Below are positions 1 to 6,517 of a DNA stretch of 10,687 nucleotides, piece after piece (within the stretch, counting starts at the first letter, position 1; each line of letters begins with the position of its first letter). Source of the stretch: an uncultured Lachnospiraceae bacterium (GTDB lineage Bacteria > Bacillota > Clostridia > Lachnospirales > Lachnospiraceae); NCBI GenBank assembly GCA_947631755.1, contig CANRMO010000076.1, positions 1 through 10,687 on the forward strand, given 5' to 3'. The notes beneath the pieces are model-generated. The model had not been told where the DNA came from. It saw only the letters and a program-made list of their open reading frames with translations, and ran no database searches. A program made the position numbers and the translations under genes.

Positions 1-1744
1 GTGTGGACTCCGCCATCAGGGAGTGGAACCATCCCCTTGTCTGATCCACCGCCTCCGAAATAAACTGGGCCGGGAACTGTTTCTCGAACAGTTCTTTATT
101 CTCAAATGGATAGTGGTGCTGCGCAAACGGCATAGCACCCGAATCAAACCAGCAGTCTACGACCTCCGGCACGCGCCTCATCACTTTCCCGCAGTCCGGG
201 CACGTAAATGTCACTTCGTCAATATACGGCCTGTGGAGTTCAACTTTTGCCGTGTCCGGGTCGCCGGTACGCTCTGCTAACTCCGCGCGGCTGCCGATGG
301 ATTCCTGGTGTCCGCAGCCCTCACACTCCCATATATTCAGCGGCGTCCCCCAATAACGGTTTCTTGAGATCGCCCAGTCCTGGATATTTTCCAGCCAGTT
401 GCCAAAACGCCCTTTCCCGATGGATTCCGGGATCCAGTTGACGGTGTTGTTATTGCGTATCAGATCCTCTTTCACTGCTGTCTCCCGGATATACCAGGAA
501 TCCCTGGCATAATAGATCAGAGGTGTGCTGCACCTCCAGCAGTGCGGGTATTCATGCTCAAATTTAGGGGCGGCAAAAAGTTTGCCCTCTTTGTCAAGAT
601 CTGTGAGCACCATCGGATCTGCCTTTTTGACAAACACACCGGCATAAGGAGTCTCTTCCGTCATCTCGCCCTTGCCATTGACAAACTGCACAAAGGGAAG
701 GTCGTAGTTCTGTCCCACCTTGGCGTCATCCTCACCAAAAGCCGGGGCAATATGAACGATACCTGTGCCGTCTGACATCGTTACATACGTGTCACAGGTC
801 AGGAAAAATCCCTTTTTCCCCTGTTTGTCCGCGGCGTCTTTCGCATAGGGAAACAGCGGCTCGTACTCTCTGTGCTCCAGGGAAGAACCGGGGAAACGAT
901 CCAGCACTTCATAGGCTTTTTCACCATTTTCCCCATCTGCCAGCCCTCCGAGTACGGAGTCAAGAAGCACCTCTGCCATATAATAGATACAGCCATCCGC
1001 CGCCTTTACTTTTACATAAGTGTCATCCGGGTTCACACAGAGAGCGACGTTGCTCGGCAGTGTCCACGGTGTCGTGGTCCATGCCAGGAACCAGGCGTCC
1101 TCCCCCACCGCCTTAAAGCGGACGATGGCCGAGCGCTCTTTTACCGTTTTATACCCCTGGGATACCTCTGCCGTAGAGAGCGGTGTTCCGCAGCGCGGGC
1201 AGTAGGGCACGATCTTGAACCCCTTATAGAGAAGTCCCTTGTCCCAGATTTCTTTCAGTGCCCACCACTCAGACTCAATAAAATTGTCGTCGTATGTGAT
1301 GTACGGCTCATCCATATCCGCCCAGAATCCCACTTTGCCGGAAAAGTCTTCCCACATGCCCTTGTACTGCCAGACGGATTCTTTGCACTTTCTGATAAAC
1401 GGCTCCATCCCATATTCTTCAATCTGCTCTTTTCCATTCAGGCCGAGGAGTTTCTCTACCTCCAGCTCCACCGGCAGCCCATGGGTGTCCCATCCCGCTT
1501 TCCGAGGCACCTGGTACCCTTTCATCGTGCGGTATCTTGGGATCATATCCTTGATCACACGAGTCAGCACATGTCCAATGTGGGGTTTGCCATTTGCCGT
1601 CGGCGGCCCGTCATAGAACATATATGTGGGACAGCCCTCCCGGAGCCGGATACTTTTTTCAAAAATGTCATTCTCTTTCCAAAAGTCCTCAATCTCTTTC
1701 TCACGGCCCGCAAAATCCATGTTTGTAGGTACTTTTTTGTACAT
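1..1744 (-). CDS. ileS: Isoleucyl-tRNA synthetase, 5' part (C-terminus beyond left edge)
   Basis: Cytosolic enzyme that charges tRNA-Ile with isoleucine using ATP and edits mischarged valine. Only the first 581 residues lie in the window; the reading frame is open at base 1, so the KMSKS loop and anticodon-binding domain are outside. Visible are the class I HIGH motif (residues 55-58, in DGPPTANGKPHIGH), GWDTHGLPVE (84-93), a CPRC zinc-type pair, the editing-domain signatures AWTTTPWTLPSN and GTGIVHIAPAFGEDD, a second CWRC and CEGC...CPDC cysteine set, and DQTRGWFHSL near the edge. The ATG at 1744 is chosen because GGAGG lies at 1756-1760, 11 nt upstream, and the protein starts like family members. 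The PPTANGKPHIGH / GWDTHGLPVE wording matches the eukaryote-like type 2 IleRS rather than the E. coli type (PPYANGxIHIGH). The T-box leader upstream independently supports an isoleucine enzyme. Identification is secure; the type is likely. Confidence 0.96.
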   Translation of the reverse strand, partial: MYKKVPTNMDFAGREKEIEDFWKENDIFEKSIRLREGCPTYMFYDGPPTANGKPHIGHVLTRVIKDMIPRYRTMKGYQVPRKAGWDTHGLPVELEVEKLLGLNGKEQIEEYGMEPFIRKCKESVWQYKGMWEDFSGKVGFWADMDEPYITYDDNFIESEWWALKEIWDKGLLYKGFKIVPYCPRCGTPLSTAEVSQGYKTVKERSAIVRFKAVGEDAWFLAWTTTPWTLPSNVALCVNPDDTYVKVKAADGCIYYMAEVLLDSVLGGLADGENGEKAYEVLDRFPGSSLEHREYEPLFPYAKDAADKQGKKGFFLTCDTYVTMSDGTGIVHIAPAFGEDDAKVGQNYDLPFVQFVNGKGEMTEETPYAGVFVKKADPMVLTDLDKEGKLFAAPKFEHEYPHCWRCSTPLIYYARDSWYIRETAVKEDLIRNNNTVNWIPESIGKGRFGNWLENIQDWAISRNRYWGTPLNIWECEGCGHQESIGSRAELAERTGDPDTAKVELHRPYIDEVTFTCPDCGKVMRRVPEVVDCWFDSGAMPFAQHHYPFENKELFEKQFPAQFISEAVDQTRGWFHSLMAEST

Positions 1745-2071
1745 TTCGACTATAACCTCCATTCCAACTGCCTCAAAAGGGGTGCGGAAAGCACTGTTCC
1801 AAAACAGAAAACGCTCTCACCCAAACTAGGATGAGAGCCTGATCACTTTCACTATACCACCTGTCTGTATCCATGCGCTCCTTCTGAGTACATGTATCCG
1901 TATAACGGCGGAAACCGGCGCAGCTTACTGTGATTGATCCTACTACAATTAGTTCGGCATTGCAACTCGGGAGTGATGTTCACCTGCGTATACTGGTGCC
2001 GGGTTTCCACTGTCCCCGGCTCACTGGGACACTTCTGCGAAGGGTACTGTCTCCGTCAATGTTTTTGAATT
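1745..2071 (-). promoter_or_regulatory. T-box riboswitch leader of ileS (isoleucine, AUC specifier)
   Basis: Transcribed leader that reads the charging state of tRNA-Ile and controls transcription of ileS. On the minus strand the Stem I distal hairpin is CCGGG/CCCGG (1999-2019) with a loop ending GTGGAAA, preceded by the AG-bulge-like AGTGAG. The specifier loop reads GAAC-ATC-ACTCCCGAG, placing an AUC isoleucine codon at 1975-1977. The T-box element AGGTGGTATAGTG is at 1850-1862 and contains TGGT, which would pair with the ACCA end of a tRNA having discriminator A. It is followed by an intrinsic terminator. The elements are read by eye; Stems II and III were not folded. Confidence 0.93.
1814..1839 (-). 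terminator. T-box leader intrinsic terminator
   Basis: On the minus strand GCTCTCATCC and GGGTGAGAGC form a 10-bp stem (one G-U pair) with loop TAGTTT, followed by GTTTTCTGTTTT. It lies about 10 nt downstream of the T-box element and about 70 nt before the ileS start, as expected for a transcription-attenuating T-box. The competing antiterminator would be formed by the T-box sequence pairing with upstream leader. Confidence 0.88.
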
Positions 2072-2077
2072 TCTTTT

Positions 2078-2106
2078 ATCATAGTAGAATTTTGTCAAAA
2101 TGTCAA
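2078..2106 (-). promoter_or_regulatory. SigA promoter for the ileS T-box leader
   Basis: Reads TTGACA (2101-2106), 17-bp spacer, TATGAT (2078-2083) on the minus strand, five of six matches at -10 and six of six at -35. The predicted start is near 2071, giving a leader of about 325 nt that covers the whole T-box. It sits about 45 bp after the stop of the lipoprotein gene. Confidence 0.85.
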
Positions 2107-2150
2107 CCGCTATGTTTGCGTTTTGTAAAAAATCATCACTGGCAGGTATC

Positions 2151-3236
2151 TCACTGGACAAGCAGGGTATACGACCGATTTCCAAGGATGCCCTTTGTCT
2201 CCAGCGTCCACTGGCACTTCCCAATGGTTCCGGACTTCTCTTTTCCGACCTTCATGCCTGTGGCAAATGCCTTTGAGGCGTTGGCGTCCCCAGTCAGTGC
2301 AGCCAGCAGGCCGGCGACCGTCTCCTGCTCCCGCCTGGAAAACAAAAGACTTCCCTCCCTTTTGTTCTTCATGGCCTTTACCTCAAGCTGGATCGGTTTC
2401 CCGTCCTTTAAATAGAAATTGACAGCTTTATTGTACGGATTTTCCGGCTCATCCCAGCTGCTAACCAGGGTCAGGCAGTCCATAAAGCCGCCCGCCCGGA
2501 AACTAACCGGATAAAACCCATCCATAACCTGGCCCTGCATAAAATCCACGTATTCCGTCGGGGTGACGAGCAGTGCCAGGGGAATCTGAATGTCCAGGCC
2601 GTACTCTTCTTTCTGTGGAATCTGGATATCCACATCATACTCTTCTTTTTGTATCGTCTGCGATGCCATCACACTCATCATAAATTTCACACCGTTGCGG
2701 ACAACCGTCAGTGCATTATACCCGCCGTTTCTTTTATCCTCCTTGAGCTCCTTTTCCATTGTCTCAAAAAGAGAGGAGAGATCGCTATATCCCGCTGCCT
2801 CCAGTTCCCGGATAAAAGAGAGCATTTTCTCTCTGTCCCCCCTGTATTCCCCGGGGGAGTAAATATAATTTTCTCCTTTGACTCCACCGTCCAGCCCGCT
2901 GCTGCTAAATAAATCTTTTACTTCTTCCAGTTTATTCCAGTCTGTAGCGAGAAGCTCATCATACTCCTCTTCATCATCACTGCTATTACCCACACCGCTT
3001 TCCTTGTTCTTCTTCACAATTTCTTTTAGCTGTGCGATCTGTTTACACCTCTCCTCTGAGACAGTCACAGCCGGCTGCTTTTCCGTCCCCTCATCCTGTT
3101 TAAAATCATATATGCTGCTGACAAACTCCGCTTTCTGTTCCCTTGCCTGCTGCAGCACCACATCTTTTGATCCGCAGCCAGTCAGCAGGAAAACGGTGAG
3201 GGCGCCTGCCACAATATACTGTATCCTCATTTTCAT
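2151..3236 (-). CDS. Lipoprotein of unknown function, last gene of the ytrA-type ABC operon
   Basis: A 361-residue predicted lipoprotein. Positively charged start (MKMR), hydrophobic segment at about 8-19, and lipobox LLTGC with Cys21, so the mature chain should be lipid-anchored on the outer face of the membrane. The region from 83 to 95 is strongly acidic (SSDDEEEYDE). A 12-residue unit QKEEY(D/G)(V/L)DIQIP occurs twice in tandem at 196-207 and 208-219. I do not recognise the family and see no enzyme motif. The first ATG is chosen: AAAGGAG lies 11 nt upstream, while the second ATG (residue 3) would be 17 nt away. It follows the permease gene after a 34-bp gap with no promoter or terminator seen, so it is likely the fourth gene of that operon and may work with the exporter, for example as a surface partner or immunity-like protein. 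That role is inference only. Confidence 0.85.
   Translation of the reverse strand: MKMRIQYIVAGALTVFLLTGCGSKDVVLQQAREQKAEFVSSIYDFKQDEGTEKQPAVTVSEERCKQIAQLKEIVKKNKESGVGNSSDDEEEYDELLATDWNKLEEVKDLFSSSGLDGGVKGENYIYSPGEYRGDREKMLSFIRELEAAGYSDLSSLFETMEKELKEDKRNGGYNALTVVRNGVKFMMSVMASQTIQKEEYDVDIQIPQKEEYGLDIQIPLALLVTPTEYVDFMQGQVMDGFYPVSFRAGGFMDCLTLVSSWDEPENPYNKAVNFYLKDGKPIQLEVKAMKNKREGSLLFSRREQETVAGLLAALTGDANASKAFATGMKVGKEKSGTIGKCQWTLETKGILGNRSYTLLVQ
2580..2651 (-). repeat. 36-bp tandem duplication inside the lipoprotein gene
   Basis: Two adjacent 36-bp units encode QKEEYDVDIQIP and QKEEYGLDIQIP. By eye they differ at 8 of 36 bases; five of the seven changed codons are synonymous. The duplication is therefore not very recent, and the peptide has been kept better than the DNA. 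Confidence 0.85.
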
Positions 3237-3270
3237 CGCTCACTTCACTCCTTTTATATTAAAATCAATT

Positions 3271-4431
3271 TCAGATCCGTCGGAATATTTTCTGGCAGAT
3301 AACAAATATAACGGCAGCAACCACTACACAGACAGCTATGGACGCCGCAAGAACCAGCTGAAAGAACAACCCTGCGATGACCCCGCCCACAGCCACTGCG
3401 ATGGCAGTCCCCAGGCCAATGCGGCCGATCTTTGTGGGAACAAGCTTATTTATGCGGGCCAGGTCCTGATGCTCACACACCCACCACGCAAGACAGGTGC
3501 AGGCCGCCAGTAAAAAGATCACAATGGCAAACGAAATCCACATCTGCCCATAAGATACGGCCAGCCCCTCTTTCCATCCCTTAGGGAAATAGGAAGCAAT
3601 GCCTCCGAAAGCATCGCCCGACGAATAAACAGACCCCATCGTATCACCTGTAAATGTATGTGCGTACCGCATCATCCTCTCGAACACATTCTGCACACTG
3701 TTCTGTGTAACTCCGCCCTGGCTCACATAGTGGATCATTCCTGATTTCGCTATAAAATGATTGTCGCAGAATCTCATGCACACAGCAAGGATCCCCGACG
3801 GATAGACGAGCGCTCCCGCCCCCACCAGTGTGGCAACAATAGAATTTCTCACCATATACTGGATCACCATCAGCACAGAATACATCGCCAGCAGCGTGAG
3901 CCAGAGCAGGAGAAGGCTGCGCACGGTATGCCACATCGTATCCGCGCCCATGATCTGCCTGAAATTGACCACAGTGACATTATGTTTGATGATCTGAGGC
4001 TGAAATTTCAGCCGTATGGCAATCACGCCAAGGGAAAAAAGCAGCCAGCACACGGTGATCAATCCATAACTCACGGCAATCTTCATCAGAAATTTTTCTC
4101 TCTGGCTAAATGGCAGAGAATTCAGATACTCCCTCCTCTTCCTGCTCTGCAGATCCCCGAACTGGACCAGCGACATAAAGAGGAACCCGGCAAAGCAGCA
4201 ACAGACTATGCCCTTAAGCATCGGCACCAGCAGGCCGGCGAACACACAGCCCCTCTCTACAGTCCCGACCATGCTGTAGGAATAGGCCGACATCTGGCTG
4301 ACCTCCTGAACCTGCACATCCAGCACGGAATACAGGTTCATCAGTATATATGCCACAGCGAGGAGTGCCACAGCAAAAAACCATACCATGCCCCTCATCT
4401 CATATAAAAACAGAACTTTTTTCCTATTCAT
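3271..4431 (-). CDS. ABC-2 type transporter permease (YtrC-like)
   Basis: Membrane subunit (386 residues) partnering the ATPase encoded just upstream. Eight hydrophobic segments can be seen at about residues 15-36, 63-90, 116-140, 171-192, 198-220, 298-321, 339-360 and 361-381, with a hydrophilic, probably external stretch at about 225-295. The cytoplasmic segment SRKRREYLNSLPFSQREKF (98-116) resembles the LP-S-R coupling segment seen in ABC-2 and YtrC-type permeases. The start is ambiguous: ATG at 4431 overlaps the ATPase stop as TGATG, and an in-frame GTG lies at 4434. GGAGG sits 9 nt before the ATG, so the ATG is preferred. Substrate is unknown; in Bacillus, YtrA-controlled ABC systems respond to cell-wall antibiotics, which makes drug or peptide export or envelope-stress response a reasonable guess. 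Confidence 0.88.
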   Translation of the reverse strand: MNRKKVLFLYEMRGMVWFFAVALLAVAYILMNLYSVLDVQVQEVSQMSAYSYSMVGTVERGCVFAGLLVPMLKGIVCCCFAGFLFMSLVQFGDLQSRKRREYLNSLPFSQREKFLMKIAVSYGLITVCWLLFSLGVIAIRLKFQPQIIKHNVTVVNFRQIMGADTMWHTVRSLLLLWLTLLAMYSVLMVIQYMVRNSIVATLVGAGALVYPSGILAVCMRFCDNHFIAKSGMIHYVSQGGVTQNSVQNVFERMMRYAHTFTGDTMGSVYSSGDAFGGIASYFPKGWKEGLAVSYGQMWISFAIVIFLLAACTCLAWWVCEHQDLARINKLVPTKIGRIGLGTAIAVAVGGVIAGLFFQLVLAASIAVCVVVAAVIFVICQKIFRRI

Positions 4432-5342
4432 CACGCCAGCCCTCCTCTCTGCTGCTTTTCTCTTTCCGCTATCTTATTCATATAAATAAAACTTTCTTCC
4501 AACCCGACCGGCATAGCCTCTACCAGCACAGCCCCCAGCGCTTTCATGGAATCCTCAAAATCTGTAACTGTGTTTGGCAGGACAACCGTATATACACTTC
4601 CCACATTTGACATATGAATCACGTCATCCCGGTGATAGAGCTCATTCGGGGCGCCGTTTGGAAATACAACCTGATACTTGCTGATCTGCGCCTTCACCTC
4701 ATCCAGATCGTCCTCAATCTGTACATTCCCATGGCTGACCACCGTGATCGAGTCACAGATCTTTTCCAGCTCACCCAGGTGGTGGGAAGAGATCAGCACT
4801 GTCATATTATTGTTCTCCACCGCCGACACAAGGGTGTCCAGCAGATCTTTTTTGGCCATGGCATCAAGCCCCGACGTCGGCTCATCCAGGATCATCACTT
4901 CAGGATTTCTCGCCATATTCAACATAAAGGACACTCTCATCTGCTGCCCCTTTGACAGCTGCGTTATCTTTTTGTTGACATTGATCTGGAACATCTGGTT
5001 CAGGGCGCGGAAATCATCCATAGAAAAATCCGGGTACATATCCTGATACATTTTTGTGAGCTTGCGGATCTTGTAGCCGCGGAACATCTGATTGCTGTCC
5101 GCCACATAACCAATCTTCTGCTTGATCTTCACATTGTCGTACACATCCTCGCCATCTATCTGGACAACGCCCTCATCCGGCTGGTAAATGCCAGTCAGGC
5201 ACTTGATGATTGTCGTCTTTCCGGAACCATTGTGCCCGATCAGCCCGTGGATCTCGCCCTTCTCAACATGAATGTTGATATTGTGGACTGCCTCTTTTCC
5301 CGAGTCCTCATAGCCTTTCGATAGTGATCTGATTTCAATCAT
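4431..5342 (-). CDS. ABC transporter ATP-binding protein (YtrB-like)
   Basis: ATPase subunit (303 residues) that powers the adjacent permease. A-loop Tyr11; Walker A GHNGSGKT at 36-43; signature LSKGQ at 129-133 (Lys in place of the usual Gly of LSGGQ); Walker B VMILDEP with catalytic Glu154; D-loop SGLD at 157-160; switch His187 in SSHH. The Q-loop region reads GYVADSNQMF, as in the YtrB/EcsA-like drug and bacitracin-type group. About 85 residues follow the nucleotide-binding core, as is usual for single-domain subunits of ABC-2 exporters. The gene overlaps the GntR gene by 4 bp (ATGA) and touches the permease start, so the three are translationally coupled. The start is supported by GGGAG 6 nt upstream. 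Confidence 0.95.
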   Translation of the reverse strand: MIEIRSLSKGYEDSGKEAVHNINIHVEKGEIHGLIGHNGSGKTTIIKCLTGIYQPDEGVVQIDGEDVYDNVKIKQKIGYVADSNQMFRGYKIRKLTKMYQDMYPDFSMDDFRALNQMFQINVNKKITQLSKGQQMRVSFMLNMARNPEVMILDEPTSGLDAMAKKDLLDTLVSAVENNNMTVLISSHHLGELEKICDSITVVSHGNVQIEDDLDEVKAQISKYQVVFPNGAPNELYHRDDVIHMSNVGSVYTVVLPNTVTDFEDSMKALGAVLVEAMPVGLEESFIYMNKIAEREKQQRGGLA

Positions 5343-5734
5343 GCTTTACTCCCTCCCTGCAATCCCTGCAAAATTTCTTCTATCATATGAATGATCTCAC
5401 TCCTCTCAAACCCCTGATACATTAATTCCATACACTGTTCTTTCAATATCTCTCTCACTTTCATAATCACTCCTTCATTCCTCACACTCGTCTTCTCCGG
5501 AATGCCCGCGATGTATGTTCCCTTTCCCCGGACAGTCTCGATCAGTCCCTGCTGCTCCAGTTCCCGGTACGATTTGGACACTGTGCCCGGCGTAATATTG
5601 AGCTGGATCGCCAGTTTCCGGACCGACGGGATTGGATCGCCTTTCTTTAAGTATCCCTGCAGCATCATGTACTTATACTGTGCCGTAATCTGCTCGTAGA
5701 TCGGCTGTGAACTGCGAAAATCCAATTGAATCAC
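5339..5734 (-). CDS. GntR-family transcriptional regulator, YtrA subfamily
   Basis: A 131-residue DNA-binding protein, probably the repressor of its own ABC operon. The winged helix-turn-helix occupies about residues 10-77: PIYEQI, then PSVRKLAIQLNITPGTVSKS as the helix-turn-helix, then GLIETVRGKGTYI as the wing. The remaining roughly 50 residues are a short helical tail, much smaller than the effector domains of FadR or HutC types, which is diagnostic of the YtrA subfamily. The start codon is GTG at 5734, with GAGGTG 5 nt upstream. It is first in the operon and overlaps the ATPase gene by 4 bp. A consensus promoter and nested inverted repeats lie directly upstream, fitting autoregulation. 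The inducing signal is not visible. Confidence 0.94.
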   Translation of the reverse strand: MIQLDFRSSQPIYEQITAQYKYMMLQGYLKKGDPIPSVRKLAIQLNITPGTVSKSYRELEQQGLIETVRGKGTYIAGIPEKTSVRNEGVIMKVREILKEQCMELMYQGFERSEIIHMIEEILQGLQGGSKA

Positions 5735-5754
5735 CTTATCACCTCGCTTTTATG

Positions 5755-5796
5755 TGTATCAACTGTACTATTTCAAGTGGTACACTTGATACAGTT
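5755..5796. promoter_or_regulatory. Nested inverted repeats, candidate operator for the YtrA-type repressor
   Basis: Three overlapping perfect inverted repeats lie between the -10 and the GTG start. The inner one is TCAAGTG-GTA-CACTTGA at 5773-5789. An outer pair is AACTGTA (5761-5767) with TACAGTT (5790-5796). A third is TGTATCAA (5755-5762) with TTGATACA (5786-5793). The sites cover the predicted transcription start, so binding here would block initiation. Assignment to the adjacent regulator is inference from position and symmetry. Confidence 0.75.
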
Positions 5797-5825
5797 ATCA
5801 TACAGCGTAAATTCTATTCTGTCAA
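5797..5825 (-). promoter_or_regulatory. SigA promoter of the ytrA-type ABC operon
   Basis: Minus strand TTGACA (5820-5825), 17-bp spacer, TATGAT (5797-5802). Transcription is predicted to start near 5790, at the edge of the inverted repeats. Such a near-consensus promoter would be constitutively strong without a repressor, which fits the presence of an operator. Confidence 0.87.
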
Positions 5826-5857
5826 GAGTTTTTTTGAAAAAATTCTCTGTTCCACCC

Positions 5858-5886
5858 TTGACTTATGTACACTCTTACCGTATAGT
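5858..5886 (+). promoter_or_regulatory. SigA promoter of the plus-strand PF06695-like gene
   Basis: TTGACT (5858-5863), 17-bp spacer, TATAGT (5881-5886) on the plus strand. The predicted start near 5893 gives an 84-nt leader. The two divergent -35 boxes are about 32 bp apart. The spacer contains GTACACT, which resembles a half of the ytrA-side operator; cross-regulation is possible but unproven. Confidence 0.72.
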
Positions 5887-5910
5887 AATCAATAGTCTGG
5901 AAATAACCAC

Positions 5911-5960
5911 GAGCGTTACGCTCCGCGGGGCTGCTCAGGTTCGCGGGCGCACGAAAGCGC
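5911..5960 (+). ncRNA. Three-hairpin structured 5' leader or small palindromic repeat
   Basis: Three adjacent potential hairpins: GAGCG-TTA-CGCTC (5911-5923); CCGCG (5923-5927) with CGCGG (5942-5946); GCGC-ACGAAA-GCGC (5947-5960). The stretch is clearly richer in G+C than the flanking intergenic DNA. It lies wholly inside the predicted transcript, and the last hairpin ends 6 nt before the Shine-Dalgarno, so it could affect translation. I do not recognise it as a known riboswitch class; it could equally be a dispersed intergenic palindromic element. Confidence 0.4.
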
Positions 5961-5976
5961 AGAAATGAGGATAATT

Positions 5977-6453
5977 ATGTTAAAGAAATATCTGATTGTT
6001 TTTCTTGTCTCTATGGTTCCGATTGTCGAACTGCGCGGGGCACTGCCCATCGCCGCCGGTATGCAGCTTGACCCAGTGGCGTCCTATATCATCGCCGTTA
6101 TCGGAAATATGGTGCCGGTCCCGTTTATCTATCTCTTTGCGAGAAAGGTACTGGTGTGGGGAGCCGACAAAAAATATATTGGAAAATTTTTTAGCTGGTG
6201 CCTGAAAAAAGGCGAGAAAGGCGGACAGAAGCTCCAGGAAAAAGCAGGCCGCGGTCTTTTTGTGGCCCTGCTTTTATTCGTCGGCATACCGCTCCCCGGC
6301 ACTGGAGCCTGGACAGGAACGCTAGCCGCCAGTTTTCTTGACATGGAATTTAAGCCGACAGTATTCGCCGCCATGGGTGGCGTGCTGCTGGCCGGCCTGA
6401 TCATGGGAATTGCAAGCGCACTGGGATTTACCGCCATCACGGCAGCTTTCTGA
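5977..6453 (+). CDS. Small membrane protein, putative small multi-drug export family (COG2426/PF06695-like)
   Basis: A 158-residue integral membrane protein. Hydrophobic segments lie near residues 3-20, 30-52, 88-112 and 128-155. The N-terminal MVPIVELRGALPIA and the glycine/proline-rich GIPLPGTGAWTG near residues 102-113 are signatures I associate with COG2426. A basic loop (KKGEKGGQKLQEKAGRG) separates the two halves. The family name implies export of small drugs, but to my knowledge the function is weakly supported. The ATG at 5977 is preferred over the in-frame ATG at 5965, because GAGG at 5967-5970 is 6 nt upstream of it and would be overlapped by the earlier start. It is the only convincing plus-strand gene here, monocistronic, with its own promoter and terminator. 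Confidence 0.87.
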   Translation: MLKKYLIVFLVSMVPIVELRGALPIAAGMQLDPVASYIIAVIGNMVPVPFIYLFARKVLVWGADKKYIGKFFSWCLKKGEKGGQKLQEKAGRGLFVALLLFVGIPLPGTGAWTGTLAASFLDMEFKPTVFAAMGGVLLAGLIMGIASALGFTAITAAF

Positions 6454-6489
6454 TCTCCATTCGTTATCACAGATTTTCCCATTGCCCAC

Positions 6490-6517
6490 GGTTCCGCTCT
6501 GCGGGACCTATTTTTTG
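6490..6517 (+). terminator. Intrinsic terminator of the PF06695-like gene
   Basis: GGTTCC (6490-6495) pairs with GGGACC (6503-6508) around the loop GCTCTGC, followed by TATTTTTTG. The stem has 6 bp with one G-U. The T-run lies inside the 3' end of the convergent phosphoesterase gene, where it encodes the final Lys-Lys. No matching U-run exists on the minus side, so it should act on plus-strand transcripts only. Confidence 0.75.

Noticed and set aside
872..1834. Plus-strand open frame of 320 codons opposite ileS
   Set aside because: It is the antisense of a clear ileS reading with motif-level conservation, has no ribosome site, and its composition (Cys, Arg, His, Pro rich) is typical of a shadow frame.
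2107..2180. Terminator after the lipoprotein gene
   Set aside because: A T6 run follows the stop, but the CCAGTG copies before it are direct, not inverted, repeats and no stable hairpin precedes the run.
5911..5960. Guanidine-II (mini-ykkC) riboswitch upstream of the transporter-like gene
   Set aside because: That class needs two small hairpins with ACGR loops. Here the first loop is TTA and only one hairpin has an ACG-containing loop, so the match fails.
5890..5976. tRNA-like GGTTCGCGGG segment
   Set aside because: It resembles a T-loop, but no acceptor stem, anticodon arm or D-arm can be formed around it.
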